Made by a program: the position numbers and the translations under genes. Below the pieces are notes generated by a model. The model ran no database searches. It was not told where the DNA came from and was given only the letters and a program-made list of their open reading frames with translations. A DNA stretch of 64,000 nucleotides, taken from contig NZ_JAGMUJ010000159.1 in assembly GCF_019049255.1 (NCBI RefSeq), forward strand, positions 83,308 through 147,307, in the 5' to 3' direction. The stretch comes from Streptomyces sp. AC558_RSS880. Its GTDB lineage: Bacteria; Actinomycetota; Actinomycetes; Streptomycetales; Streptomycetaceae. Of the stretch, positions 25,999 to 33,716 are shown one piece after another (within the stretch, counting starts at the first letter, position 1; the number at the start of each line of letters is the position of its first letter).

Positions 25999-27804
25999 TC
26001 AGCGCTTGGCATATTCGCGGAAGCCACGGCCGGTCTTGCGGCCGAGGCAGCCCGCGGCCACCAGGTGCTCCAGCAGCGGCGCCGGCGCGAGACCCGGGTC
26101 ACGGAACTCGCGGTGCAGCACCTTCTCGATGGCGAGCGAGACATCGAGGCCGACGACGTCGAGGAGTTCGAACGGCCCCATCGGGTAGCCGCCGCCCAGC
26201 TTCATCGCGGCGTCGATGTCGTCGAGCGAGGCGTAGTGCTCCTGCACCATCTTGATCGCGTTGTTGAGGTACGGGAACAGCAGCGCGTTCACGATGAAGC
26301 CGGCCCGGTCGCCGCAGTCCACGGCGTGCTTGCGGATCTTCCCGCAGACCTCGCGCACGGTGGCGTGGACGTCGTCGGCCGTCAGCACCGTACGCACCAC
26401 CTCGACCAGCTTCATCGCCGGCGCGGGGTTGAAGAAGTGCATGCCGATCACGTCCTGCGGGCGCGAGGTGGCGCGGGCACAGGCCACGACCGGGAGCGAG
26501 GACGTGGTGGTGGCGAGGACCGCGCCCGGCTTGCAGACCTTGTCCAGCACCGCGAACAGCTGCCGCTTGACCTCCAGGTCCTCGGCGACCGCCTCCACCG
26601 CGAGATCGACGTCGGCGAAGTCGTCGTACGTGCCCGTCGGACGCACCCGCTCCAGGGTCCGGGCGGCGGCCTCGGCGGTCATCCGGCCCTTGTCGACGGA
26701 GCGCGCCAGGGACTTCCCGATCCGGGCCCTGGCGCCCTGCGCCTTCTCCTCGCTGCGGGCGGCCAGGACCACCTCGTAGCCGGCCTTGGCGAAGACCTCG
26801 GCGATCCCGGAGGCCATGGTGCCGGAGCCCGCGACACCCACCGAGCGCACCGGCCGGCCGACGGTGAGGGAACCGCCCGCCAGCGGGGTCAGGGCGTCCC
26901 GCACGACCGTCCCGCTGCCCGGCGCCTCGTACGTGTAGAAGCCGCGCCCCGCCTTGCGGCCCGTCAGACCCGCCTCGCTGAGCTGCTTGAGGACCGGGGC
27001 CGGGGCGTGCAGCCGGTCACCGGACTCGGCGTACATGGCCTCCAGGACCGTGCGCGCCGTGTCGACGCCGATCAGGTCGAGCAGCGCCAGCGGGCCCATG
27101 GGCAGACCGCAGCCCAGCCGCATCGCGGCGTCGATGTCCTCCCGGGAGGCGTAGCTCGCCTCGTACATCGCGGCGGCCTGGTTGAGGTAGCCGAACAGCA
27201 GCCCGTCGGCGACGAATCCGGGCCGGTCACCGACCGCCACGGGCTCCTTGCCCAGATCCAGCGCGAGGTTGGTGACCGCGGTGACGGCCGCGGGGGCGGT
27301 CAGCACGCAGGAGACGATCTCGACCAGCTTCATCGCCGGCGCCGGGTTGAAGAAGTGCATGCCCAGCACCCGCTCGGGGCGGGCCGAGTCGGCGGCGAGA
27401 CGCGTGACGGACAGGGCGTTGGTACCGGTCGCCAGAACGGTGTCCGGCCGCACGATCCCGTCGAGTTCGCGGAGGATCTGCTGCTTGATCTCGTACGACT
27501 CCGGCGCCACCTCGATCACCAGGTCGGCGCCGGCCGCCGCCGCGAGGTCGGTGGAGGTGGTCACGCGGGCGAGGAGGTCCGCACGCCGCTCCTCGGTCAG
27601 CCTGCCGCGCTCCACGGCGCGGGCGGTCGAGGCCTCCAGGACGGCGACGCACCGGGCGGCCTGCGCCTCGCTGACGTCGATGCCGATGACGTCGCGGCCG
27701 GCGCCGGCCAGGACCTCGGCGATGCCGGTGCCCATCGTGCCGAGGCCGACCACGGCGACGGTCCGGAGCGGGGACAGGGGAGTGTCGGAGAAGGGAGTGG
27801 CCAT
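25999..27804 (-). CDS. Tandem-fused 3-hydroxyacyl-CoA (3-hydroxybutyryl-CoA) dehydrogenase
   Basis: The 601-residue protein consists of two complete short-type 3HCDH units head to tail. Unit 1 (about 12-300) has the NAD motif VVGLGTMGTGIAEVLAGAG, HFFNPAPAMKLVE and the end GRKAGRGFYTY. Unit 2 (about 315-601) has VAGSGTMASGIAEVFAKAG, a second HFFNPAPAMKLVE and the end GRKTGRGFREY. Both keep the catalytic His and the conserved Asn-Pro. The start at 27804 has GGAG at good spacing. It probably converts acetoacetyl-CoA to 3-hydroxybutyryl-CoA (or the reverse), feeding crotonyl-CoA to Ccr. No enoyl hydratase domain is fused. Confidence 0.93.
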   Translation of the reverse strand: MATPFSDTPLSPLRTVAVVGLGTMGTGIAEVLAGAGRDVIGIDVSEAQAARCVAVLEASTARAVERGRLTEERRADLLARVTTSTDLAAAAGADLVIEVAPESYEIKQQILRELDGIVRPDTVLATGTNALSVTRLAADSARPERVLGMHFFNPAPAMKLVEIVSCVLTAPAAVTAVTNLALDLGKEPVAVGDRPGFVADGLLFGYLNQAAAMYEASYASREDIDAAMRLGCGLPMGPLALLDLIGVDTARTVLEAMYAESGDRLHAPAPVLKQLSEAGLTGRKAGRGFYTYEAPGSGTVVRDALTPLAGGSLTVGRPVRSVGVAGSGTMASGIAEVFAKAGYEVVLAARSEEKAQGARARIGKSLARSVDKGRMTAEAAARTLERVRPTGTYDDFADVDLAVEAVAEDLEVKRQLFAVLDKVCKPGAVLATTTSSLPVVACARATSRPQDVIGMHFFNPAPAMKLVEVVRTVLTADDVHATVREVCGKIRKHAVDCGDRAGFIVNALLFPYLNNAIKMVQEHYASLDDIDAAMKLGGGYPMGPFELLDVVGLDVSLAIEKVLHREFRDPGLAPAPLLEHLVAAGCLGRKTGRGFREYAKR

Positions 27805-28156
27805 CGCGGAACTCCAGGAATGAGGGTGACGACGGGAAACACGCCCGGGTGCGCCGAAGGGCGCACCGGGTGCGTGCGGGATGCGGGTGTGGACCGGGCT
27901 GCGAGCGCACACGCCCGGCACCGTCGGTGAACGACGGCCGATCCGACCGGCCCTGTCCCGGGGCCGAGCCGTACTGCGGTACACGGGGTACCGAACCGAC
28001 TGCCACTCAGGGCGGCCGCGTCACCAGACCGCCATGAGGAGGGTCGCGAGTGGGTAACTCGCTCGTCTGAGCTTAACCCGCGGGTAACGAGCGCGCCAGC
28101 CCCCGGCTTTGTGATGCAGGTCCCGAGTACCCCGCCCGACCCCTAATCTCTGGGGC
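27805..28156. other. Divergent promoter region
   Basis: This 352-base gap lies between the dehydrogenase and the HEAT-repeat gene. It contains an 8-base-pair hairpin GGTGCGCC / GGCGCACC at 27848-27867 in the dehydrogenase leader. Near the other end it contains a dyad GCGAGT / ACTCGC at 28046-28062 and a candidate -10 element at 28144. No gene is seen. Confidence 0.5.
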
Positions 28157-28157
28157 A
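28144..28157 (+). promoter_or_regulatory. Candidate -10 element for a leaderless transcript
   Basis: TAATCT at 28144-28149 ends eight bases before the ATG at 28157. Transcription would therefore start at or next to the start codon, and no Shine-Dalgarno precedes it. Leaderless mRNAs are common in Streptomyces. This is inference from spacing. Confidence 0.45.
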
Positions 28158-28732
28158 TGGACGAAGAGTTGCGATCGCTCACGGAGCGCTTACGGGCGGA
28201 GTCGGGCGGATCGACGGCGTACGACCGTCTCCTGGCCACGGACGACCCCGACACCCTGGCCGGTGTCCTCACCGAACCCGGACAACCGCTCTGGGCCCGC
28301 GAACTGGCCGCGTTCCGGCTGGGACTGGCGGGGGACCGCAGGGCCTTCGAGGCACTCGTCCTCCTCCTCAACCACCGCGACCCGCCCCGCTGCGCCTCCG
28401 CCGCCCACGCCCTCGCCCGCCTCGGCGACCCCCGCACCGCACGCGCCGCCGCCGCCCTCGCCACCAACGAACTCCGCGTCGCCTACGCCCTGCACCCGGT
28501 CCGCCTGCTCACCGAACTGCGCGCTCCCGAGGCGGTCCCGGCCCTGATCACCACGCTGCGGCGGCGTCTGCGCCCCCACGACCCGTACCGCCGGGTCGCG
28601 CTGGCCTGTGTGGAAGGGCTGGGCGAACTCGGCGACCCGCGCGCCGAGCCCGTGCTCAACGACGCCCTCGCCCATCCGGCGCTGGCCGAGGCGGCGGTCC
28701 ACGCCCTGGCCCGGATCCCCCGGCCGCGGTGA
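28157..28732 (+). CDS. HEAT-repeat protein
   Basis: The 191-residue protein is Arg/Ala/Leu-rich with alternating helices. Repeats such as RDPPRCASAAHALARLGDPRTARAAAALAT, and the C-terminal VEGLGELGDPRAEPVLNDALAH, fit HEAT / PBS-lyase-type repeats. These usually form a protein-binding solenoid and carry no catalytic site here. It stands alone, divergent from the dehydrogenase gene and convergent with the GNAT gene. The function is unknown. A -10 box just before the ATG suggests a leaderless message. Confidence 0.8.
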   Translation: MDEELRSLTERLRAESGGSTAYDRLLATDDPDTLAGVLTEPGQPLWARELAAFRLGLAGDRRAFEALVLLLNHRDPPRCASAAHALARLGDPRTARAAAALATNELRVAYALHPVRLLTELRAPEAVPALITTLRRRLRPHDPYRRVALACVEGLGELGDPRAEPVLNDALAHPALAEAAVHALARIPRPR

Positions 28733-28742
28733 GGCGGTGCCG

Positions 28743-29270
28743 TCAGCCGGTGAGCTCCCGCGCGTACCGCACCTCGGGCACCACCACCCCGTCCACCTCG
28801 AAGGGCTCCTCCGCCCCGTCCGCGCCGAACCCCGCGCGCTCGTAGAAACGACGGGCGCGGGCGTTGCCCTTGAGGACCCACAGACACATGCGCTCGTGAC
28901 CGGCGGCGGCGCAGCGGCGGACCGCCTCGGTGAGCAGCGCCCGGCCCACACCCCGGCCGATGCGCTCGGGGGACAGGTACAGGGCGTACAACTCGGCGTC
29001 GTCGGTGCGCACGTCGCCGTCCCGGTACGGGCCGAAGGCCGCCCATCCGGCGAGTTCGCCGCCGTCGGTCTCGGCGACCAGGTTCACCACACTGCCGTCA
29101 CCGTCGGCCAGACGGGCGCGGTGCCGCTCGGCGTCGGTCCCGATGTCGAGACCGTCGAGATACGACTGCGGGACGAGACCCCGGTACGCGTGCTGCCACC
29201 CGCGTATCCGGATCCCGGCGACGCCCTCGCAGTCGTCGGCGGTCATGGACCGCAGTACGAGCCCGCTCAC
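28743..29270 (-). CDS. GNAT-family N-acetyltransferase
   Basis: The 175-residue protein has the GNAT acetyl-CoA loop ERIGRGVGRALLTEAVRR, the strand ELYALYLSP before it and the C-terminal NARARRFYERAGF motif. The N-terminus (IRIRGWQHAYRGLVPQSYLDGL) matches the common RimI-like subgroup. The substrate is unknown. Its ATG overlaps the stop of the upstream RidA gene by four bases, so the two form a small operon. Confidence 0.9.
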   Translation of the reverse strand: MSGLVLRSMTADDCEGVAGIRIRGWQHAYRGLVPQSYLDGLDIGTDAERHRARLADGDGSVVNLVAETDGGELAGWAAFGPYRDGDVRTDDAELYALYLSPERIGRGVGRALLTEAVRRCAAAGHERMCLWVLKGNARARRFYERAGFGADGAEEPFEVDGVVVPEVRYARELTG

Positions 29271-29665
29271 GCTCCCACCACGGCGAAGGCCTCGATCTCC
29301 ATCAGGAACTCCGGGCGGACCAGCCCGGCGACCTGCACGGCGGACGCGGCCGGCAGCCGGTCGTCCGGTATGTGCTCGGCGCGGGCCGCGCGGATGGCCG
29401 GCATGTGCGCCATGTCGGTCACGAAGAAGGTGAGCTTCACGACGTCGTCGAAGGTCGCCCCGGCGGCGGCCAGGCAGCGCCGCAGGTTCTCGAACACCTG
29501 GCGGGCCTGGGCCCCGGCGTCGCCCTCGCCCACGAGTTCGCCGTCCTCGTCCAGGGCGAGCTGGCCGGAGACGGCGACGAAGCGGCCCGTGCCCGTCACC
29601 ACGTGGGTGTACTGGGCGGCGGGGGCCACACCGGCGGGGGCGGGGATGCGGGTCAAGTCGCTCAT
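29267..29665 (-). CDS. RidA-family protein (reactive enamine/imine deaminase type)
   Basis: The 132-residue protein starts at MSDLTRIP (29665). It has the YjgF/RidA layout AAQYTHVVTGTGRFVAVSGQLALDEDGELVG, then VFENLRRCLAAAGATFDDVVKLTFFVTD. The usual Arg that contacts the substrate carboxylate appears replaced or shifted near AASAVQVAGLVRPEFLMEIEA, so it may belong to a subfamily other than canonical RidA. It is coupled to the GNAT gene by a four-base overlap. Confidence 0.88.
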   Translation of the reverse strand: MSDLTRIPAPAGVAPAAQYTHVVTGTGRFVAVSGQLALDEDGELVGEGDAGAQARQVFENLRRCLAAAGATFDDVVKLTFFVTDMAHMPAIRAARAEHIPDDRLPAASAVQVAGLVRPEFLMEIEAFAVVGA

Positions 29666-29721
29666 GCGTTCATGATGGACCACGGGTACGACAGCCCGGT
29701 CCCCGACGGCGGGTCAGATGC

Positions 29722-30027
29722 TCAGCCACGGAAGCCGAGCAGGCCGTGCAGGGTCGAACCGCGCGCAGGCGCCGGCGCCTCCTCCACCTCCCAGGTGTCC
29801 TTGAGCCACTGTCGCCAGTCACGCGGCCAGGCGGCGTCCCGGCACTGCACCGCGGTGTAGACGCTGTAGCCGTTGTCACCGGCGGCGTCGACGGCACCGA
29901 AGTCCTCGTACGCCTCGACCGGCGGCTCGGCGTCCCGCTCGTTCACATACGCCGAGAACGCCTCCGCGAGACGGGGCCAGTAGCCGTTGTAGTAACCGCC
30001 CGGGAGGTAGGCAGGCGAGGGTGCCAT
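29722..30027 (-). pseudogene. Fragment of an alpha/beta hydrolase (tripeptidyl-aminopeptidase type)
   Basis: About 101 residues from MAPSPAYLPGGYY to a stop. The segment VEAYEDFGAVDAAGDNGYSVYTAVQCRDAAWPRDW matches the lid / C-terminal part of secreted S33 peptidases of the Streptomyces Tap/SlpD type. The nucleophile elbow and both other catalytic residues are absent, and the tail after WPRDW is unrelated. I read it as a decayed piece of a larger gene. It could still be expressed as a small protein. Confidence 0.5.
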
Positions 30028-30199
30028 GACGGCGCAGGTGCACGAGCGCGACGAGCGCTCGCTGGTGTGCCGGTAACCTGCACCGTCTGTCACCTCCCGC
30101 AACGGCACGCCGACCCTGTTCGTCGCGGTCCTTGATCTCACGCTGCCCACGTCACGCCATCGGTCAAGTGCCCCGGAACAACCGGGGAGCGCTCTTGTT

Positions 30200-30769
30200 T
30201 CACGACCAGACCAGCCGCCCTTCGGCGACCCCGCCGACCGGATGGCTTCCATCGGCGATCTTCGTCAGCATCTCTGCCACGGAGTCGAAATAGTGAGCCA
30301 GTGATGCGTACTCGCCTGTGATCGTGTTCTCACCCACGAACCATCTGCCGATACGCCCGTCCCGCACGTCGATGAACTTTCCCGTCCAGCCGTCCTGGTC
30401 CGACAAGAACGGGATCCACTCATTGCGCCAGAACGGATTGTCCGGCTGATCCGGAGGGTCGAATCCACCGGGCATGGAGCGGTTCGCGTAGAGCTTCTCC
30501 ATCGCCCGGATGCCCAGAAAGAAGCTGCCCTCGTCCGGGAACCCGGCGAAGCCGCAACATGCCACATCGTCGTCCACATCTTCCTCAGGAAGATCCAGAT
30601 TGTTCCGCAGCAGCCACGACCGAAGATCCTGGGGGAGAGGGATACCCATCCGTAGCTCGGCGGCCGCGAGCATCTGTTCCGTAGCGGGGCCAGGCAGATC
30701 CGCGTGATCGGCCGGGGCGTGCTGCCGAAGAAGATTCAGCACGCGGGACCAGCTCTCCACCACACTCAT
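30200..30769 (-). CDS. SMI1/KNR4 (SUKH) family protein
   Basis: The start is MSVVESWSR (30769) after GGTGGGG, giving 189 residues. SUKH features are the early helix LPGPATEQMLAAAELRMGIPLPQDLRSWLLRNN, then GFAGFPDEGSFFLGI, NPFWRNEWIPFLSDQDG and the C-terminal YASLAHYFDSVAEML. In bacteria this superfamily supplies immunity proteins to polymorphic toxins, but many members are orphans. No intact toxin gene adjoins it. The neighbouring 30823-31020 fragment is of unknown origin. Base composition is less GC-rich than the genome average, fitting transfer. Confidence 0.82.
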   Translation of the reverse strand: MSVVESWSRVLNLLRQHAPADHADLPGPATEQMLAAAELRMGIPLPQDLRSWLLRNNLDLPEEDVDDDVACCGFAGFPDEGSFFLGIRAMEKLYANRSMPGGFDPPDQPDNPFWRNEWIPFLSDQDGWTGKFIDVRDGRIGRWFVGENTITGEYASLAHYFDSVAEMLTKIADGSHPVGGVAEGRLVWS

Positions 30770-30822
30770 TCCCCACCGCCCTCTTCGCACGGATGCCTCA
30801 TACGGCTGCGCCACTGCGGGGG

Positions 30823-31020
30823 TTACCGTTCGAAGCGTCGATGCCGGGCGCCGTAGTCCCGTGGCGCGCGTAAGAACGCCACTTCGCGACGCGTCGGCAG
30901 ATGGTACTCGGCGACCAGAACGTCCGAGGCGCTGCCCGACCGGGCGGTGGGCCGTTCGAAGCTGGTCCGAAGCTCACCGGCCTTGTACCAGTGGAACAGG
31001 TCGACGGCTGTGACTACATC
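30823..31020 (-). pseudogene. C-terminal fragment of an unknown gene cut by an IS remnant
   Basis: On the minus strand about 66 residues read TADVVTAVDLFHWYKAGE to the end GARHRRFER-stop, with coding-like composition. Upstream the frame runs into transposase-like sequence at about 31030. I do not recognise the family. It looks like the tail of a gene truncated by insertion. Confidence 0.35.
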
Positions 31021-31028
31021 GGCAGTTT

Positions 31029-31400
31029 CGTGTGGATCAGTCGGTCGTTGGTCCGGGTGCGCCGTTGACGGATGCGCAGTGGGCGCGGATCGAGCCGTTG
31101 CTCCCGGACCGGAACGCAGTGGGTCCGTCTGCCCGAGAAGTACGGCAACTGGCGGGGCGTCTACAACCGGCTGCGGATGTGGGCTGTGGACGGTACCTGG
31201 GAGCGGGTGTTCACCGCGCTGATGGCCCAGGCCGATCCCGCGGCGGACCGACCACGAAGACTCACCTCGCAGCCGACGGCAGCTGCCGGCCCCTCGCATT
31301 CGTTCTCACCGCCGGACAAGCCGGTGACGCACCGGCCTTCACCGAGGTCATGACCCGCCTGCGCGTTCCCCGTCGGCGAGGACGGCCCCGCACCAGGCCG
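31029..31400 (+). mobile_element. Remnant of an IS5-family transposase
   Basis: Pieces of a DDE transposase are spread over two frames with deletions. They are LTDAQWARIEPLLPDR near the start, KYGNWRGVYNRLRMWAVDGTW and KTHLAADGSCRPLAFVLTAG, then GRPRTRPD. The catalytic Asp region and the C-terminus are missing. No terminal repeats were identified. Confidence 0.75.
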
Positions 31401-31453
31401 GACTCCACATCGCGGGCATCTTCATCTGGTCCGCCCGGTGATCCAAACGACCC

Positions 31454-32047
31454 CTAGCGTCGGGTGAGGCGGGTGAGGGTGACACCGTTGGGGAAGGCGG
31501 TGCGCTCGGCGACGTCGAAGACGGTGGGGTCGAAGGCACCGTCGACCACCGGGATTCCGCCACCGGCAACGACCGGATAGGTCTTGATCAGCAGCTCGTC
31601 GATCTCGGGCAACAGGGTGCCCGCGAGCCGGCCGCCTCCGCAGAGCCAGATGTCCAGGCCGGTGCCCACCTCGCCCTTGAGGTCGCGGACGAGGGCGAGC
31701 GGGTCGCCCGGCACGACGGTGACGGCTGGGTCGGTGTCCGGCTTGAGGGTGCTGGACACCACGTACTGGCGCAGGTGCGCGTACGGGCTGGTGATGCCGT
31801 TGTCGAGGGCAGGGCGGTAGGTACCGAGGCCCATGACGGCGGTGTCGAAACGCCGGTTGGACGCGTCGGCGACGCCGACGGCCGCGCGGTAGGCGGTCGG
31901 GACGGTCTCCGGGTACAGCGCGTTCATCCAGGCCGAGTAGGCGGTGGCCTGCTGCTCGTCGCCCTGCGGAAAGAAGTCGAACTCGCCGCCGGGGCCGGCG
32001 ATGCGGCCGTCGAGCGAGACGCCGATGTAGTACACGAGCTTTCGCAT
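31454..32047 (-). CDS. RibD/dihydrofolate-reductase-like family protein
   Basis: The 197-residue protein starts at MRKLVYYIGVSLDGRIAGPGGEFDFF (32047). It has the nucleotide-binding pattern GTGLDIWLCGGGRLAGTLL and the C-terminal strand TYPVVAGGGIPV typical of the RibD C-terminal / YyaP-like reductases. NADPH-linked reduction of an unknown small molecule is likely. True folate reduction is unlikely because the family lacks the DHFR active-site layout. It is divergent from a TetR gene across 69 bases containing two operator-like sites, so it is probably that regulator's target. Confidence 0.88.
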   Translation of the reverse strand: MRKLVYYIGVSLDGRIAGPGGEFDFFPQGDEQQATAYSAWMNALYPETVPTAYRAAVGVADASNRRFDTAVMGLGTYRPALDNGITSPYAHLRQYVVSSTLKPDTDPAVTVVPGDPLALVRDLKGEVGTGLDIWLCGGGRLAGTLLPEIDELLIKTYPVVAGGGIPVVDGAFDPTVFDVAERTAFPNGVTLTRLTRR

Positions 32048-32060
32048 AGAGATCCCCCAC

Positions 32061-32100
32061 ACGTAGTACTCTGCTTGAAGTGGTTTAAACGTAGTACTAC
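32061..32100. promoter_or_regulatory. Paired operator-like sites for the TetR regulator
   Basis: ACGTAGTACT occurs at 32061-32070 and again at 32089-32098, 28 bases apart. The second is part of the perfect palindrome GTAGTACTAC (32091-32100). They fill the gap between the divergent reductase and TetR genes and are AT-rich relative to the surroundings. Confidence 0.65.
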
Positions 32101-32116
32101 ATTTGGAGTGGTGTCA

Positions 32117-32695
32117 ATGGTGAGACGGAACGACCAGCGGCGCGCGGCCCTCGTTGACGCGGCGATCGAGGTGTTGGCCCGGGAAGGCGCACGCGGCCTG
32201 ACTTTCCGGGCCGTTGACGCTGAGGCCGCCGTTCCCGTCGGCACGGCGTCCAACTACTTCGCCAGCCGCGACGACCTGTTCACCCAGGCCGGCGCCCGGG
32301 TGTACGAGCGGCTCCAGCCCGATGAGGCCACCATCGCCCGCCAGAGAACGGCCGGCCGCGACCGGGAGACCTACGTTGAGCTGATGCGCGAGCTCGTCGG
32401 CCGTATCGCCGCCTTCCGCACCGGTTACCTCGCACTGCTGGAACTTCGCCTTGAGGCCACCCGTCGCCCCGAACTGCGCAAGGTCCTCACTGAACGGGTC
32501 CGAGCCGACGTCGACGCCAACGTCGCCTATCACGAGGCTTCCCGCCTCCCTGGCGACGCCACGGCCGTCAAGCTGCTCATACTGACGCTGAACTGGCTGA
32601 TCGTTGAGCAGCTCACCCTGCCGGACGTGTTCACGGAGGCAGAGCGTGAACAACTGGTGACGGCCGCGGTGGAACGCATCGTGGCGGCGGAGTAG
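32117..32695 (+). CDS. TetR-family transcriptional regulator
   Basis: The ATG at 32117 follows TTTGGAGTGG. The 192-residue protein has the helix-turn-helix ALVDAAIEVLAREGARGLTFRAVDAEAAVPVGTASNYFASRDDLF and an all-helical ligand domain (YVELMRELVGRIAAFRTGYLALLELRLEATRRPELR). The divergent gene encodes a RibD-like reductase. This arrangement, with duplicated sites between them, is typical of self-regulation plus control of the neighbour. The ligand is unknown. Confidence 0.9.
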   Translation: MVRRNDQRRAALVDAAIEVLAREGARGLTFRAVDAEAAVPVGTASNYFASRDDLFTQAGARVYERLQPDEATIARQRTAGRDRETYVELMRELVGRIAAFRTGYLALLELRLEATRRPELRKVLTERVRADVDANVAYHEASRLPGDATAVKLLILTLNWLIVEQLTLPDVFTEAEREQLVTAAVERIVAAE

Positions 32696-32807
32696 ATGAC
32701 TCGTCCCTGGAAACAACGCCACCCGGCCGCAGTGGAAGTGGACCGTGGACTCGGCGCGTGCCGCCCTTGGCCTATCCGGTCCCGGCGATCTCTCACAGGC
32801 ACTCGGT

Positions 32808-32911
32808 TTGAGCAGGCCAGGTGGAGGGCGAGGACGGACTGGACAAGGCTGGTGATGCGGGTGGTGGAGCTTCGGAGCTTGCGCGGGAGCCGCCAGGTTC
32901 GAAAGCGGCCA
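32808..32911 (-). mobile_element. C-terminal remnant of an IS5-type transposase
   Basis: On the minus strand the frame reads LDGRFRTWRLPRKLRSSTTR and then ITSLVQSVLALHLA. This corresponds closely to the C-terminus of the intact transposase at 55042-55809 (SWRLLRKIRCSTTRITSLIQ). Only the last 35 or so residues remain. Confidence 0.7.
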
Positions 32912-33254
32912 TCGAGCAAGGCCGACGATGCCGCGTCGGTCGGGAGGCACGCCCGTGCTTACGGTGGTCAACGAGGACTGCACCACTCCGAGCGGCAGCT
33001 CGCTTCGCGTCCTCGAAGGCCATGTCGAGTTCGGAACTCATCTGCTCGTACGCACGCCCGGCGTTGCCGTCGATGACATCCGGCATGGTGGCGGTGACCG
33101 GCCGCTCGGGGTTTGCCGAGCGACGCGTCTCGGTGGACCCCTAGCCGGTCGTGGTGCTCGCCGAGACATCCGGCACGGACGACGCGCCGCAGGCGGTGGC
33201 TGAGGCCGGAAACGTGGCGGCGAGGGCGGGTCCCGGAAGCTTGGTGACGGTCAT
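32912..33254 (-). pseudogene. Frameshifted lipoprotein with a PASTA-like segment
   Basis: From ATG 33254 the frame reads a signal peptide with a lipobox-like SATACGASS and stops at 33141. Another frame then continues with TMPDVIDGNAGRAYEQMSSELDMAFEDA, which resembles the start of a PASTA-like domain of small Streptomyces lipoproteins. It is cut off by the IS remnant at 32911. The gene is broken by both a frameshift and truncation. Confidence 0.4.
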
Positions 33255-33410
33255 CTCACCCCAGCGTGAAGGCAGTTCAGAACGGTATTCACGGTGAGAC
33301 AGGGCAAAGCACCGCTTTCTTGATCGACTCTGACCCGGTGGCCATGCCCGATCCCGGCTCGGCGGGCGGAACAGCTCGGGACGAGTGATCGCGGCGGGCC
33401 TGTTCTCTGC

Positions 33411-33600
33411 GAGTTCCACCCCGACCACCAGGGACGCAGCATCGACAGGGGGCACCCGCAGCCTCCTGCGGCACGCCGCCAGCAGGGCCCGGACCTCATT
33501 CCGGACGTCCTTCCGCCAACCAGAGAGCCTGGGCCCTCTACCGGCGACTGGGCCTGCACGAGGTCGCCCGGCACGGCGAGAACAACGTATGGATCGGGAG
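33411..33600 (+). pseudogene. C-terminal remnant of a GNAT acetyltransferase
   Basis: EFHPDHQGRSI (a degraded acetyl-CoA loop) and, after a frameshift, NQRAWALYRRLGLHEVARHGEN then VWI are recognisable GNAT C-terminal elements. No start and no N-terminal half remain. Confidence 0.45.
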
Positions 33601-33716
33601 AAGCGTCCTGGTACGACCTCGGGCCGGGATCGTGCCGATCGCGGGTGCGCGGCCGGAACGAGCCTCCGACGTCCACTGCTGCGTGGGGGCCGGACCCGCG
33701 CGGCACCCGCCGTCCC

